Assembly (NCBI GenBank): GCA_014529385.2 | Contig: CM043948.1 | Location: forward strand, 75,536,791 to 75,600,790 | Reading direction: 5' to 3' | Source of the DNA: Adiantum capillus-veneris | Taxonomy: Eukaryota; Streptophyta; Polypodiopsida; Polypodiales; Pteridaceae | DNA length: 64,000 nt | Made by a program: the position numbers and the translations under genes | Notes under the pieces: generated by a model | The model's database searches: none | The model's input: only the letters and a program-made list of their open reading frames with translations | Told to the model about the DNA's origin: nothing | In this document: positions 47,391-59,203 of the stretch, piece after piece | Position numbering within the stretch: the first letter of the stretch is position 1 | Layout: every line of letters begins with the position of its first letter

Positions 47391-49300
47391 TGTCTCTTAT
47401 GAGTCATCACCGTAGACTCTAAACTCTCACACATGTCTGCTATATGGATGCCAAGATATCAAAACTATGGCAAGAAATCCTGGGAGAAATTTGGCAGAGT
47501 CTCCCATATAAATTGAGTAAAGATGTTAGCAAAGCTCACCCATAGACTATGCCAAACTAGCAACAAAGTGGGAGATAAATTGACCACTACACAATCATAA
47601 AACTCATGATCGAATGCATCAAAATCGATACTCACATATGCATAAAATTAGCTCCACAATCTATTATATCTGCAAGCATACAATCTGGGACAAACAGCTA
47701 AATTGAGCGTAAAGCGCATAACCATATACACAAGTAGTGAGAAAACTAGTTCAAAATATATCCCACAAGAGAAACTACCTGTAAAAATCTACAAAACATG
47801 CAAAACCTATGACTGGCCAAGTCTATAGCCACTCGAGCATATGCAACTCACTCCTGCGAGAGTGTATACAAGGTTGACAAAACCTGTTAAAATGGGAGTC
47901 AAATACTCAACCATTAAACCATCAGAGAGAAAAATAGTAAATATGCATAGAACATAGGAAACATTCACTAGAGTTTCCCCTATAAACTAAGTAAGCACTC
48001 AAAACATCTCATCCAAAAAAAATCGGCAACACAAACATGCGTAAAATGCATCAATGAAGTTGTTTCAATAACATGCAAAATAGAGACTCAATCTCTCATC
48101 CATAGATGTCAAACACCAAGTCAAAAGTGACTAAATGCTCTCCAAACATGATGGCGAGAAGTAAGAAAAAACATGTGGGTCGTAATAAAAAAGGACGTAA
48201 ACTGTTTTGAGACCAATCCATGTCAATCAGAAATCCACATATGGCATACGTGTACCATAAGCATGGCAACCAATCTCACTCCTGCACGAGTATATCTATG
48301 GACAACTCCACATATCCAAAACACCTGTATACCACTAAACCTAGTACTTGCGAGCTATACCTAGCTCAAGTTGTATATGCAAATGCATACATAGTATAAA
48401 TTGCACAAAATTATGCTAAAACCACTCTCTGGAACATCCCACATAGTGATACAATGCATACAAAACCACTTCCGGATGTGTAATAATCCAAAATGGACAT
48501 CCCAATGCATCTTGTATACACAAAATCAAGGTAAATTCCCTATCAAATTGCACCATAATGTTCCATATATAGCCATAGATGCAAACAGCACAATGCTCAG
48601 AGTCTGCAATGTAGGAATCAAACTACCAAGCTTCGATATGTCAAGGTTGTTGCATGATATTGCAAAAACTTCAGCACTCATAGTTTCAAAATTTTGATAT
48701 GACCATCATGTCTAGAACGTGCCAAAACCTGGGGATAGACTCTTGGATCACATATATCCGAGTCCAGGTGTGAGAGATATGCCAAAAACATCCGTTTCCG
48801 ATCCAAAAACGCAGCACAAACTTGTTGTTTTTGCACTTTTCGCAATTTTGACCATTTTTCAGCAAATGGATCTCATCATTGTGTCTAGAATGTGTCAAAA
48901 CCCAAACCTAGACTCCTGGATCATATCTTTCTGACTCTGTATGATGGCAATATGCAAAAAACATTGTTTCGAGAGACGAAAACAGCAAAAACGAGTTGTA
49001 TCACTTTGTGCTCCTGCTTCTTCTCTGCAAAATTCAGAAATGGCTTGCTATACAAGCTCTGTATAGGCTGAATATACATACCTAAGCTCAGATCTATAAT
49101 TTGGGCTTCTCTTGCACTGCAATTTGTGTGCACACAATTCCAGTGTAGAAGCTTCCATGTACACGAGCAAAACTGCTTGCAAACCTCTGATGTGAACACG
49201 TTTCCAAGCTACTCCCTTCTCTTGAATCTATTTCTACCAATATTATTATTTTTGCAAAGCCGTCGACTCAACTATCGCACTACACCCAAGCAAAAACGAA
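47391..49300 (-). other. Copia internal sequence without recognisable ORF
   Basis: About 1.9 kb between the protease remnant and the PBS, where gag and leader should be. Only short ORFs are seen. An imperfect direct repeat is visible near 48,700-48,960 (CATCATGTCTAGAACGTGCC against CATTGTGTCTAGAATGTGTC, each followed by similar text). Confidence 0.45.
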
Positions 49301-49314
49301 GCTCTGATACTGCT
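49301..49314 (-). promoter_or_regulatory. Primer-binding site
   Basis: Minus strand AGCAGTATCAGAGC next to the LTR end CTCACA, an altered initiator-Met site. Confidence 0.7.
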
Positions 49315-49527
49315 TGTGAGAGCACTAGGTGCGGAAGCGATGCGCGGTGAGTGTGGAGTGCGAGTGAGAAGAGGAGTAGAAGACACATTGTGTGGGTGGA
49401 GCAACCTCCAAGAATGTGGTGAGGAGCTCCTTATTCTTTGTGTATATGAAAAATAAGGAATGTGTATGTACATGCCCAACACCGAATGTCCGGCCATTTG
49501 CAAAGGCACAATGCCTTTACCCCAACA
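49315..49527 (-). mobile_element. 5' LTR of the copia element
   Basis: 213 bp, plus view TGTGAGAGCACTAGG to ACCCCAACA; partner of 45,822-46,045. Confidence 0.9.
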
Positions 49528-49532
49528 ACTTG

Positions 49533-50015
49533 GTCATTGATTTTCCTTGATTTTATAGTTTTGATCCGTCGTAAGATGGCCCAAATTTTTCTAAATCCTT
49601 CCAAATTTAATATGCTCAAAGCTCTTGCTTTGTTGAATGATCGATGTTTGCTTTCAAAGCTTAATTCCAACTTTCTTGGCTCAGTTTATTAAAAATCATT
49701 TGAACAAAAATTAGCCAAAATTATTTCATACACTCATATATACATACTCTCACTATAGGGAATCATGTTTGTTGAAAATTGTCAATACAATTCATTACTA
49801 TGTGTGATAAGAGATAAATCTTGATAAAAAGAAAGTCAAAAGTAACAGTTTAAAATAAAAACCCACTTCGTACACTATACACATAAATTACCAACATCTT
49901 GGAGCTTAAGATCTTGCAATAGGCTACCATAGCTACTATCACTCTCCCCTTTCTATGTTGAGTCATTCTAGACAAACATTTGTGCTATGTGCATGGGCGT
50001 AAAAAGTGTATCTAT
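49533..50015. other. AT-rich stretch, no recognisable gene
   Basis: The original right flank of the copia insertion; joining it to the left flank at 45,816 restores one continuous sequence, of unknown nature. Confidence 0.5.
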
Positions 50016-51060
50016 GTCAGGTCATGGAATCTGGCCCTATTATGCCAATGGAAGAGATGCATGGGGTAACAATACATTGTGCAAGATGTGCATATTGATG
50101 AACACATTGTTCAATGGCTTTCGTTGGCGAGGTTCCATATAAACTACATGGTCCGAATAAAAGCTTTTGAAGATGGTGCCCTCTATCTTTGACTGTTGGT
50201 TTGGTGCATATCATTGGCTTGATGCCTGAGGTTCTTTGTTTATGCTTTGATACCCACTTGGACTATGGTTGAGGAGACAACTCAGGTATATGCGATGTCG
50301 GTTGCTTTGGTCTCCATTGCCAATCAAGTTTGGGAGTTTGGGTCTATTTCTTGATTTGTACTTTGGAGTCCACTTATACTTGGGTTGGCTTGGTATAGAT
50401 ATGGGTCATTTGGGCTATCACTGTCAAGTACAACTCCTTAAAGGGTTTTGAGGTTGTGTCAATGGTTGTTTCTGTGAGTTTTGGAGCACTTGTGGGGTTC
50501 TTTTCTTTGATAACCACATCTACTTTGGTTTGGCTGCCATGATTGATTTCTTAACCTAGACATGCTTGATTGGTTGTCCATTGCATTACCAAACAGTTTT
50601 GGGTTGCAATTCAGGCTATGGTTTGGTATTAATGGGTTTTGCATCCCAAATATGATCAGTTTGTGCCAAGGGAGTTATAGAAGAGCTGCCACTAAGGTTG
50701 AACTTTAAGTCTGGAACTTCTTTGTACGTGCACATCCATGACACACCCAAGATGATTGCCTCATTAAGATCATTATCTACCATTACATAGAATTGGTGTG
50801 GGTATGGATGGCCATCTATGTTGATTGACACATTGCCTTGACCTAAACTGACCATTGTCCCTTTGTTTGTAGCTCTGACCTTGATCTGATTAGTTTTCAA
50901 TTGTACATCTGACATCTTCAGGTATGTTGAATACTTTACGGCATTTTCTTGCACTCCAATATAAACAAGTATCCACTCAATTGATCTATCAATAATCTGG
51001 ATATAGATGCGTACATCAATACCTCCAAGCCAATTCATCTCAATCTAAATTTCTTTGATA
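50016..51060 (-). pseudogene. Gypsy protease region and linker, minus strand
   Basis: A 140-codon open stretch at 50,616-51,038. SIEWILVYIGVQENAVKYST sits where the retropepsin active site belongs, with the catalytic Asp as Tyr and the next residue Ile. Later GNVSINIDGHPYPHQFYVMV, and DLNEAIILGVSWMCTYKEV with the ILG motif of the protease end. It continues as a Pro/Lys-rich, stop-containing linker to about 50,016. It lies downstream (minus sense) of an integrase, so it belongs to a different element copy than 52.4-55.5 kb, or the order has been rearranged. Confidence 0.65.
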
Positions 51061-51289
51061 AGAGGAGGTGTTGTGTCAAGTTGGTAGAATTGGATGGTGT
51101 TTTGTCATTCCTTAAAATGTTGCTAGTCACTATGATACACGCTCTTTGACTAGCAACATCTATCATTCCTTAAGATGTTGCTAGTCACTATGCGTACATC
51201 AATACCTCCAAGCCAATTCATCTCGATCTAAATGTCTTTGATAAAAGGAGGTGTTGTGTCAAGTTGGTAGAATTGGATGGTGTTTTGTC
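51007..51289 (+). repeat. 100-bp direct duplication with inverted filler
   Basis: 51,007-51,106 and 51,190-51,289 are direct copies (ATGCGTACATCAATACC to GTTTTGTC) with a few differences. The 83-bp filler between them is made of inverted and direct pieces of 51,691-51,740: an inverted piece (51,107-51,153), a short direct piece (about 51,147-51,160) and a second inverted piece (51,162-51,190). Junctions share GTCATTCC, TGACTAG and ATG. Confidence 0.9.
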
Positions 51290-51496
51290 CTCAGTGGGGT
51301 CACTATGCATAAACTGTGTAGTATCATGTGCGTTCAACGACTATTTTTAAACTCCTTATCTGTGAATTCTTTATGAATAAAATACACACTTTCCTATTCA
51401 ATCTGTAATTTTTTTTTCCAATTTCATTTTATGGTACCCTTCTATATGTGAAAATGTGAGAAAAAATGAAAATTAATAACCCCTTCTGCTGCACTC

Positions 51497-52212
51497 GCCT
51501 AGGGGATTCACCCTATATACAAAATGGGATGCCACCTGCGAGTGAAAAACTTTGATCAAACCCCTATATACAACTCATATTAGGGAAACTGACCCCCCTT
51601 TATACGCTTATATGACAATCAATGCCAAAAATTATCATACCCCTATCTTACATATAAAATTTAGGTCTCACATGATCTAAATGAGTAACACTAGTCAAAG
51701 AGCGTGTAGCATAGTGACTAGCAACATCTTAAGGAATGACTTATTTTGCTATATGCCCGTTCAGCCTGCACTCTAGCTACTCGTCCAATTTTGACCTATC
51801 TAAATTACTCAAAAAACATGATTATAAAGTTTTGTTAGGTTCTCCATGTAAATTTGCATCTATACAAACTCTTTATAGGTTTCATCCCTCAAAAAATGAA
51901 CTATAATCACAAAACAAGCAGTTGATACAAAGGAGTTTTAGTTCTTGATGTAGCTATTGATTCACAAGCTCAAGAGAAGACTCTTTTGGGAATCCATGAT
52001 TTGGAAACACAAAAACTTCCTCTCATTTCCCCTTTTCTCACTTCTTCCTGCCTCGCCGCCCCTAAATATGATACCCCCTCCCTTATTTTTAAGCTTGGGA
52101 GATAAATTATTGGGGGTCTGCCCCTAACTTATACGCTTATGTAGCTTGTCAAAAAACCCCCTCCCCTGCACTTACGTGGTGCGTAGTTTTTCCATGATGA
52201 ATCTCCTAGGCA
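51497..52212. mobile_element. Second MITE-like insertion nested in MITE copy 3
   Basis: 716 bp with 13-bp inverted ends GCCTAGGGGATTC and GAATCTCCTAGGC (12 of 13 pair), and a repeat ACTC or CACTC at the borders. Intact copies 1 and 2 show the uninterrupted GCACTCACGTG at this place. The interior has further imperfect inverted similarity near the ends and no ORF. Confidence 0.75.
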
Positions 52213-52239
52213 CTCACGTGATAGTCCCATAATTATCAA

Positions 52240-52243
<4 letters not shown>

Positions 52244-52284
<41 letters not shown>
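52244..52284. repeat. C41 homopolymer
   Basis: 41 consecutive C inside the right terminal repeat of MITE copy 3. The exact length is sensitive to sequencing error. Confidence 0.8.
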
Positions 52285-52286
<2 letters not shown>

Positions 52287-52439
52287 TGAGGTTTTTTCAT
52301 TCCCTCCACTTTAAAATCTACAACTTCACTTCCTCTTGTGCCATGCTTGATTATCTTGAGCGTTTTGCTTTCACTACTGCTTTATGAATATTTTTGAACA
52401 TTTTAATGGTTAGTGGTAGATGGTAGTTCTTCCACCTGT

Positions 52440-53900
52440 AGCTATTAATCCAATTGGGCATCTCTTGTCCCTCTAATGTTGCAAGTTTATGGTGCCACTG
52501 GTGGATGATATGTCACTAATTACAAAAGGTCCATTACCTCGCTTTTGCAAATTTTTGTAGTGTTGTTTTAAGGTGTAGACTAATAGGTAGTCACCCTTTT
52601 CTAACTCCTTGTTGATCGCATGTTGATCATGGAATTCCTTCATGAGCCATTTTTGCGCATAAATTACAACGACAGCTCGTACACATAGTTTATATAGCTT
52701 TTCTAGTTTTTTAATCCTTTTAGATAGTTCATGGCCTACTTCAATTTCTTGGCCAGTCAAAGTGTAGGAATCAAGAATTCCATGGGTAGTATGGCGTTAA
52801 GCCCAAACACTTTATTGGAAGGTGTTGTTCCTATTGCCATTTTGTAAGCAACTCTATGTGCCAAAGAGCTAAATAAAACTTTTCTTCCCAATCTTCTTTT
52901 GATCCGTTCACTATTTTTTTGAGCATTGCGCATAGTATTTTGTTTGCACTCTCTACTTGTCCATTAGCTTGAGGGTGATATGGCACTGATTTACAATGAA
53001 TTACCATCAATTCTTTGAGCAAGAATTCAATCACTTCATTAATGAAGTATGTCCATCTATCACTCACTATTTTGATCTATAGCCCATAACTTGTAAAGAC
53101 ATTTTCATACAAAAATTGGGCCATCATTTTTGCATTGTTTCATTGTGTCGCTTTGGTCTCAACCCATTTGGTTAGATAATATGTGTCCATAATGATATAT
53201 TGAGCATGCGTTCTATATGTCGGAGATGTGATAGGTCTGACAAAGTCAATTTCCCATTTTGCAAAAGCCCTTGCTCCTATGATAGTTCATAACAGCATTT
53301 CATCGTGTCTTGCATCAGTGCTTTAGTATGTTGACATTCATCACAACTCTTTGCAATACTTCAGTATCCATGAACAAGGTCGGCCACCAAATTCCTGCAA
53401 TCAAGGATTACTTTCACAGTTTTATCTACAAAAAAAGAATCTTCTCGCCTATCTAGAATGAGGTTTCTCAACAATTGGTATATATTTACTTTCGTGGCAC
53501 ACATTTGTGAACGGTTATCCTTTCCTTGCTTGTAGAGGTGGTCCTTGATGAACACGTAGATTTTTGCTTCTATGTGAATGTATCTCATTCTAGATTTACT
53601 TAACTCCTCTAGCAAGATACATTTCGTTAGGTAATCCACAATGTACAAACTCCACTTGGGTGTAGCTGTGACTTGAAATAGTGTTGCATGTTTCATAGGT
53701 TCCTGCTTTGCGAAAATCTCATAAGAATTGATGTACTCATGAATACTTTGTTGCATATTAGGCCAATACACACCAATCTTGTCAACACTGAAATGTGCTT
53801 TTCCATTATGAATTTGTGTGGTTTTCACATGATCTTGGCTCAAGTACACATCTCTTTTTGTTGGTCTATACATAGCCTCAATAGTCCATCATTCCCTTGC
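52440..53900 (-). pseudogene. Gypsy integrase remnant, minus strand
   Basis: From 53,873 leftward: HFSVDKIGVYWPNMQQSIHE and YINSYEIFAKQEPMKHATLF look like a zinc-binding segment with both Cys lost. After YIVDYLTKCILLEEL and HLYKQGKDN comes a second zinc-binding-type segment (FFVDKTVKVIL). ARAFAKWEIDFVRPITSPTY holds the first catalytic Asp, IKIVSDR the second, and YHPQANGQVESANKIL near 52,950 the Glu. The C-terminal domain follows at 52,473-52,760 (KGDYLLVYTLKQHYKN, KRGNGPFVISDIS). The catalytic triad is kept, but stops and frame changes are frequent. Type resembles Tat and Athila integrases. Confidence 0.8.
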
Positions 53901-54260
53901 TTGTATATTCTTTCAACTATACACGCAAGTGTTCATGTCTGCTCAATGACTAATAGTTGCCTCTCAATTTGCAATGAACCAATGGTGAGAAAAGATATGA
54001 CATGTTCGCTCTACCTTGGTACCATCTCCATATGGAATAGATAAAATTTGGAAAGTTCATCATCAACTCCCTTCGGTGCTTCTCCATGAGTCAATCTAGA
54101 CAAAATGTCATCCCTCTGATGAGTAGTCCCTTTTTTTACTACTATGATGAAATCAAAGTAGTAGGAATATGATAAACCATTGAACAATATGTCATGTATT
54201 TCATGGTTTATTCACCTAGTATAATAGTGTTTGATAATCCACAAAGAATGAAAATTTATT
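53901..54260 (-). other. Linker between RNase H and integrase
   Basis: In the Tat arrangement a second RNase H would be expected here, but I could not recognise one among the many stops. Confidence 0.35.
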
Positions 54261-55480
54261 TGCGAGAATGTAGTGTTTAAAAATTTTCACTACATAGACC
54301 ATTCCTAGTCCTTCTCTTTTTGTGGTCGTGTAATTTTTTTGCCTGTCTATTGGAGTAACTGATGGAAAAATCCATATTTTTCTCTCTAGGTTGTGCTAGG
54401 ATGCATCCTATAGCATAAGCTAATGCATCAACATGGACATGAAAGATCTTAGTCCAATCAAGAGCTTTCAAAATTGGAGAAAAAATCAATCTCCGCTTCA
54501 ATTGCTAAAATGCTTCTTCACATTTATTAGTCCACTCAAACTTTGTGATGAGAGCATAAAGAGTTTGGCAATGATTGAGTACATATAGATAAATATTATA
54601 TAGTAGCCACAATGGCCCATAATGGCTTGTACCTCTCTAAGTTTTTTTGGTATTGGAAGAGAAACAGTCACTTGTATCTTTTCAAGATCCGTGGAAATGT
54701 CATTCTTGGACACTATGTGCCCCAAAATCTTCCCTTGTCTCAACATCATGAAGACACATTTCTCTTTATTTAAGAAAATATAATAATGCTGCATTTCTCA
54801 TATATGTTCTATATGTTTGTTTCTCAGGAGAGAATGCACGCATAAGTCGCCCATGTAAATCTCTAAGAATTGTCTTAGATGCATGACTCGTCATCCTTTG
54901 GAAGGTGGCAGGAGAATTGGTCAAGCCGAATGGCATCACTATATAAGCAAATATGTCCCATTATGTTGCAAAGGTCATCTTATGTGGATCCTCTAGCTTT
55001 ATGGCAAGCTGGTTGTAGCGTGAAAATGCAACTCTCTCAATTACATGATCAATAATAATCGGGAGGAAATAATTATCTCTGTTGATGGTGGTAGTATTTA
55101 CATGTTTGAAATTTACATAAACTTACAATTTTCCATTCTTCCTAGACACTATCACTACCTGTGTTCAGTCTCATAGATAAGCTCCGCTTCCTTAAGCTTG
55201 TCTATCTCCTCTTTGATATTTTTGTTGGTGAATGTTTCATTGTAAGTATAGGGACATTGTCTGCAAGATTTTGCATCACTCTTAAGGGGTATTGTGTGTT
55301 GGAAAATTCTTGGATCCACTCCCTTAAGGTCCTTGTATGACCACACAAATATATCTCTATCTATTAATAGTTGCTCTTCCTCCTCAATGAGGTATGTGGA
55401 AATATATGATGTCTTTGGCTCTTCTCTCGGTTTAGCTAGGTAAATGCGCTTGGCATTTTAAGGTCCATCGTAGGATGTTC
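54261..55480 (-). pseudogene. Gypsy RT and RNase H remnant, minus strand
   Basis: From 55,346 leftward: CPYTYNETFTNKNIKEEIDK, VVIVSRKNGKLXVYVNFKHV (X a stop), NRDNYFLPIIIDHVIERVAF and FAYIVMPFGLTNSPATFQRM. The catalytic loop near 54,850 reads YMGDLCVHS, so the first Asp of DD is Gly. LGHIVSKNDISTDLEKIQV, EVQAIMGHCGYY, FEWTNKCEEAF, LKRRLIFSPILKALDW and VHVDALAYAIGCILAQ are the thumb and RNase H. Stops are frequent. Confidence 0.85.
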
Positions 55481-56230
55481 CCCATTCCTAAAGTTCCATT
55501 GGTTGCTAAACTACAATCTTTCTATCTTATATCATATAATTTTTGTAGTGAGAAGGTGCATCAATTTATTGGTGTCCAATCTCTCTTCACTTCCTATTTC
55601 TATTGTCCAAATCTCTTTCAAGGTTTGCTTCAGCTTCTAATATTCACATTTTTGCTCCATTTTGGTCATTTTTTATTATGTTTCAGTTGTGCTTGTGACT
55701 TTTCCTTTGCTTTGTTTCTTTGGATTAGTTTTTTTTGAAGCTAAATTCACTTGTTCTATGTCCTTGACACAGTTATTTGCTCCTAGGAGTATCAAATACT
55801 ACGTTTTTCTCTTCAAAAGAGGCATAAGTTTTCTTTCCATGTTTTTATGGTTCGTCACTCGTTTTTCTCAACACCTCTTTCATCTTCTAGACTTCTGGTT
55901 GGGGAATTCATAGAAGAACATTTCATTTTGGTTTGTTTTTATTTTGTTTTTAGAGATACTCGATAGCTCATCATCAGCTTCCACCTCTAGTGTATCATCT
56001 CGTGAATCCTAAAACTCTTCATCATTTTTATTGCTCTATCTTGGATGGAAACCTCATCTATTATTTGTTTGCACTTCTTTGGTGGACCCCATGGGCTGAA
56101 AAATGTACACCAAATGCTGTAAACACTCGCTCAATTTTTTGAAAGAATCCGTGTAATTCAGCTAATGATGATTTGTAATTGTAATATATTTTGACATATC
56201 CTCTCAACCTCTTGGAGTCTACACCCTTGT
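55481..56230. other. Pre-RT linker of the minus gypsy; LTR border not found
   Basis: Minus-strand readings are Lys/Glu-rich with many stops (KCKQIIDEVSIQDRAIKMMK near 56,060), consistent with the protease-RT linker. Somewhere before 56,230 it gives way to the LTR of the plus-strand element; the border cannot be placed. Confidence 0.4.
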
Positions 56231-56966
56231 AAGTGGCCGAAGGGCTGTGGGAAAGCTCCCCTAGTCTTTAGGTCAGAACCCTTAGTTTTGGAAAAATGAG
56301 ATATCATTAGCTTGAAGGAGTTTTAAACATTCACTGTGAGAGCTTCTTGCTGCTACAAATTGTAATCCTCTTTTCTCTTGGACTGGTAATCAGAATTCAT
56401 TTCCGAATAGCACATTGTGTTCCTTGTCTCTTGCTCTACAACCTAAGTATAACCATTCTCAACTTTGTTGTGGTCCATGACGCATTGCTTGTGAGCTAAA
56501 TGCATTGATTTGAAGGTTAAAATGGTTGTTTTTTGATGTTTTGACCATAGATAAGTGTTTCTATGCTTAAGGGGGACCCTTCCAAGTAGTTTTGTTTTAG
56601 TTTTCTGAACATTTTTTGTGATGGATCGTGATTCATTTACCTTCCCAAATGGTTACAGAACTTGGTAGGATTGTGCCCCTAGGTGTTGTAATACTTCTCC
56701 TTAAGTTTCGTTGCATTTCGAATTTGTTTGGATGCCGAAAACGCGTGATGACCTAGAGCGGTGAGATTGGACGCATACCGATTTTCTGACTAGGAAGTGG
56801 TTGATTTGCTTTTGTCATAGAATGAGTAGCCCTCTGAGTTCACTTTGGTGAGATTGACACTCTCATTAAGTCTCTGTGTCCCATCCCGAGTCACTTCCTT
56901 GCATATTGACATTATCTTAGTACAAAAAGCTATGTTGTAGACGTCCGTCGCGGTGACCCGCTAGCA
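56231..56966 (+). mobile_element. 5' LTR (right part) of a Tat-like plus element
   Basis: The 3' end is set by CTAGCA followed by the primer-binding site. The left limit is a minimum estimate. A diverged ATGGATCGTGATTCAT at 56,621 resembles the leader palindrome. Confidence 0.6.
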
Positions 56967-56967
56967 T

Positions 56968-56985
56968 TGGTGCCGCTACCGGGGA
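56968..56985 (+). promoter_or_regulatory. Primer-binding site, Tat/Athila type
   Basis: TGGTGCCGCTACCGGGGA, one base after the LTR end CA. It closely resembles the TGGCGCCGTTGCCGGGGA site of Tat and Athila elements. Confidence 0.85.
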
Positions 56986-57239
56986 GACCGATCCTTAGGT
57001 GGTGAGTGACTTAGTGTTCAAAAAAACTCATTCCAAAGCTTTTGACACCCATCCTTTAGGTTTAATTCTTAGTAGAGACTGGAGTCTGAGACTAGCCAGT
57101 GCTACTCCTTATGAGCAAAGAAAGCTGTGAGTGAAGTACAAGAGAGTATTTCGTTCTTTGATTTTCCCATGCTTGAAAAGGATTGTTCCACCACACACTT
57201 TGTTGTCGTTTTTGTACTGTCAAATTCATTTATGTTTGC

Positions 57240-58850
57240 AGATTTATTTCAGTTTATAGGAGTAGGTTAGGTAACAAATTAAACCATCCTTTGGGGCCAA
57301 AAGGATCAAGGAAAAAACAGTCAAAAACCTTATTTTGGTGTTGAAGACCATAACTCTGAAAAGTTGAAAAATTGATGGTCAGAGCTTCAAAGCTGAACCA
57401 AACCAAGCAAAACCTTCAGAAAGGGGATAGAAACACTTGCTAAAAACAGACTGTGCAAAAAAATTCCAATTTGCCTGTCCAACATGGATCGCGATCCATG
57501 TACCTTTTTGGCAAAATGTGCTAAAACTGTTTTCCTTGCTTAGAATGGGCTCTCAGGCATTAGGACCTTGAGTTGGGTCAAAAATAGAGTGCCAAAAGAT
57601 CACTTAAATCAAGAAATTGGGTTGAGCAGAGCAAAACCTTGGAAATTGAGAAAAATAAGGAAAAAGTGAACTTTTACTTGTCTAAATTCAAAAAGGGAAG
57701 AGAATTGGGATCAAATAGAAGCAGGGAACCAATAGAGCCAAAAATCTTGACTAGATGCTTCCCAACATGGATTGTGATCCATGTACTAGATAAGCATCTA
57801 ACATTGAATTGACATGTGCATCCCTGATTACTAAGGGAACAACTTCTCCAAAAGGAGCCATAGACAAAAACTGAAAAAACCTTATCAAAATATCAAAAAA
57901 GAAGTTGTTTGCAAAAACAGTAAAACAGACACACAATCTTTCTTTTGACTTGGAAAAAGTTGATCAAATCCAAAAAGATTTGGGGAATAGCCTTTTGTCA
58001 CAAACTCACAAAGTATCAATCCAAAATCTTGCCAAACATGGATCGCGATCCATGTACCTTTTTGGAATCTTGAGCTAATATTGGCAAGTAGAAAAGGGAT
58101 AACATTTGAAGCACTTTCTCCCAAGGGACTCTTATCAGAAAAGTTCAAATAGAGGGCAAAAGGGGCAAAAATCAGATCAAGGGAAAAACCACTGGATCAA
58201 ACCCTAAAACTGACTTTTGACTGGCCTAAAAACTCCAAAACATTCAAAAATCATATAGCCAGCATCAGTAGGCCAAGGACTAGCTGTGGGTCAAGATTAA
58301 GAACATTCTGGCACTAAGGAACATGGATCACGATCCATGTTTCCCTGACACTTTTGATACAAAATTTGCACTATATCTAGAGGGCATCACGGAGAGTCTA
58401 GTGGCCCTTTCAAAATTGAATTTGGATGCAAAAAACATACCAAAAGCCCAAAACTGGCAGGAACTCTAGCAAAGTGACAGAATTGACCTAGCTTCCAATC
58501 CAAAGGTTCATTTTTGAAAATTGATACCATAAGACCTCATCATGTTGAACCTGATGGTATCAAGAAAACTCCATTTGGCTTCCAAACATGGATTGCAATC
58601 CATGTTCCTTTGAGTCAGAACAGAAGCAGAATTTCACCACACAAAGAGCTAGTCCACAGGACCCTCGTGGCTCTTTCAAAATTGAAATTGGACCTAAATT
58701 TTTGGTGTTGTGTGAGGAATTGTGTGCTATTGAAAAACCTAGCTAAATTTTGTCAATTAAAAGCTAGGACTAACAAGAACAGTTGTAAGCTCACAGCTAT
58801 CAAGCATTTTTTAACAGGTTCCAGGTACTAGAGAATACTACCCAGCAAGT
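57240..58850 (+). repeat. Leader with palindrome-bearing ~275-bp repeats
   Basis: Five 20-bp palindromes at 57,482, 57,765, 58,036, 58,321 and 58,586 (spacing 283, 271, 285, 265). Three are perfect: ACATGGATCGCGATCCATGT twice, and ACATGGATTGCAATCCATGT. Upstream flanks end CCAA in four of the five and downstream flanks begin ACC or TCC. The sequence between palindromes is A-rich and only loosely repeated. The block lies between the primer-binding site and the first ORF of the element. Confidence 0.85.
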
Positions 58851-59203
58851 AAGATCAAACAGGGGATTCAAACTAGCTAATGAGGTAACCCGGTTTGGAT
58901 TTTGCAATACCAATTCTTCATGAATTTGCGATCAGGAAGATTGTACCAAAATAGGAATCCCAGCATCTTTGACCAAGGGAACAATCACTCAATGGAATAG
59001 AGCGTGAACCAGAGACCACTGCCGCCTTTAGAACCCATTTTAGAGGAGAGCTTCTCTGACACTTTGTCAGGAAGATCATACAACCTCATGGCTGAGGATT
59101 CTAACAAGTTGAACCCTTAAGGGAACAACTTCAATGGGGGCAAGTCCTTCTCAACTTGTATCCAATGTAAAATTGTTGTATTTAAAAGTTTCAATTTGAA
59201 AAT

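Larger units (their letters stand above)
45822..49527 (-). mobile_element. Copia element with two LTRs and ACTTG target repeat
   Basis: 3.7-kb minus-strand element. LTRs at 45,822-46,045 and 49,315-49,527, PPT inside the left one and PBS inside the right one, perfect 5-bp repeat ACTTG at 45,817-45,821 and 49,528-49,532. Internally only gag/protease/pre-integrase remnants are recognised; integrase, RT and RNase H are gone, so this is an internally deleted, non-autonomous copy. Confidence 0.9.
51290..52290. mobile_element. hAT-like MITE, copy 3, with C41 tract and nested insertion
   Basis: Left end CTCAGTGGGGTCACTATG, right end AAGTG, 41 C, TCTGAG. Flanking GTTTTGTC (51,282-51,289) and GTTTTTTC (52,291-52,298) match at 7 of 8. 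The body before 51,497 aligns to copies 1 and 2 and resumes at 52,213 (ACTCACGTGATAGTCCC); 51,497-52,212 is a separate insertion. Confidence 0.85.

Noticed and set aside
57482-58605. CRISPR array, because of short repeats at regular spacing
   Set aside because: The spacing of ~275 bp, related spacers, the palindrome itself and the eukaryotic retrotransposon context exclude it.
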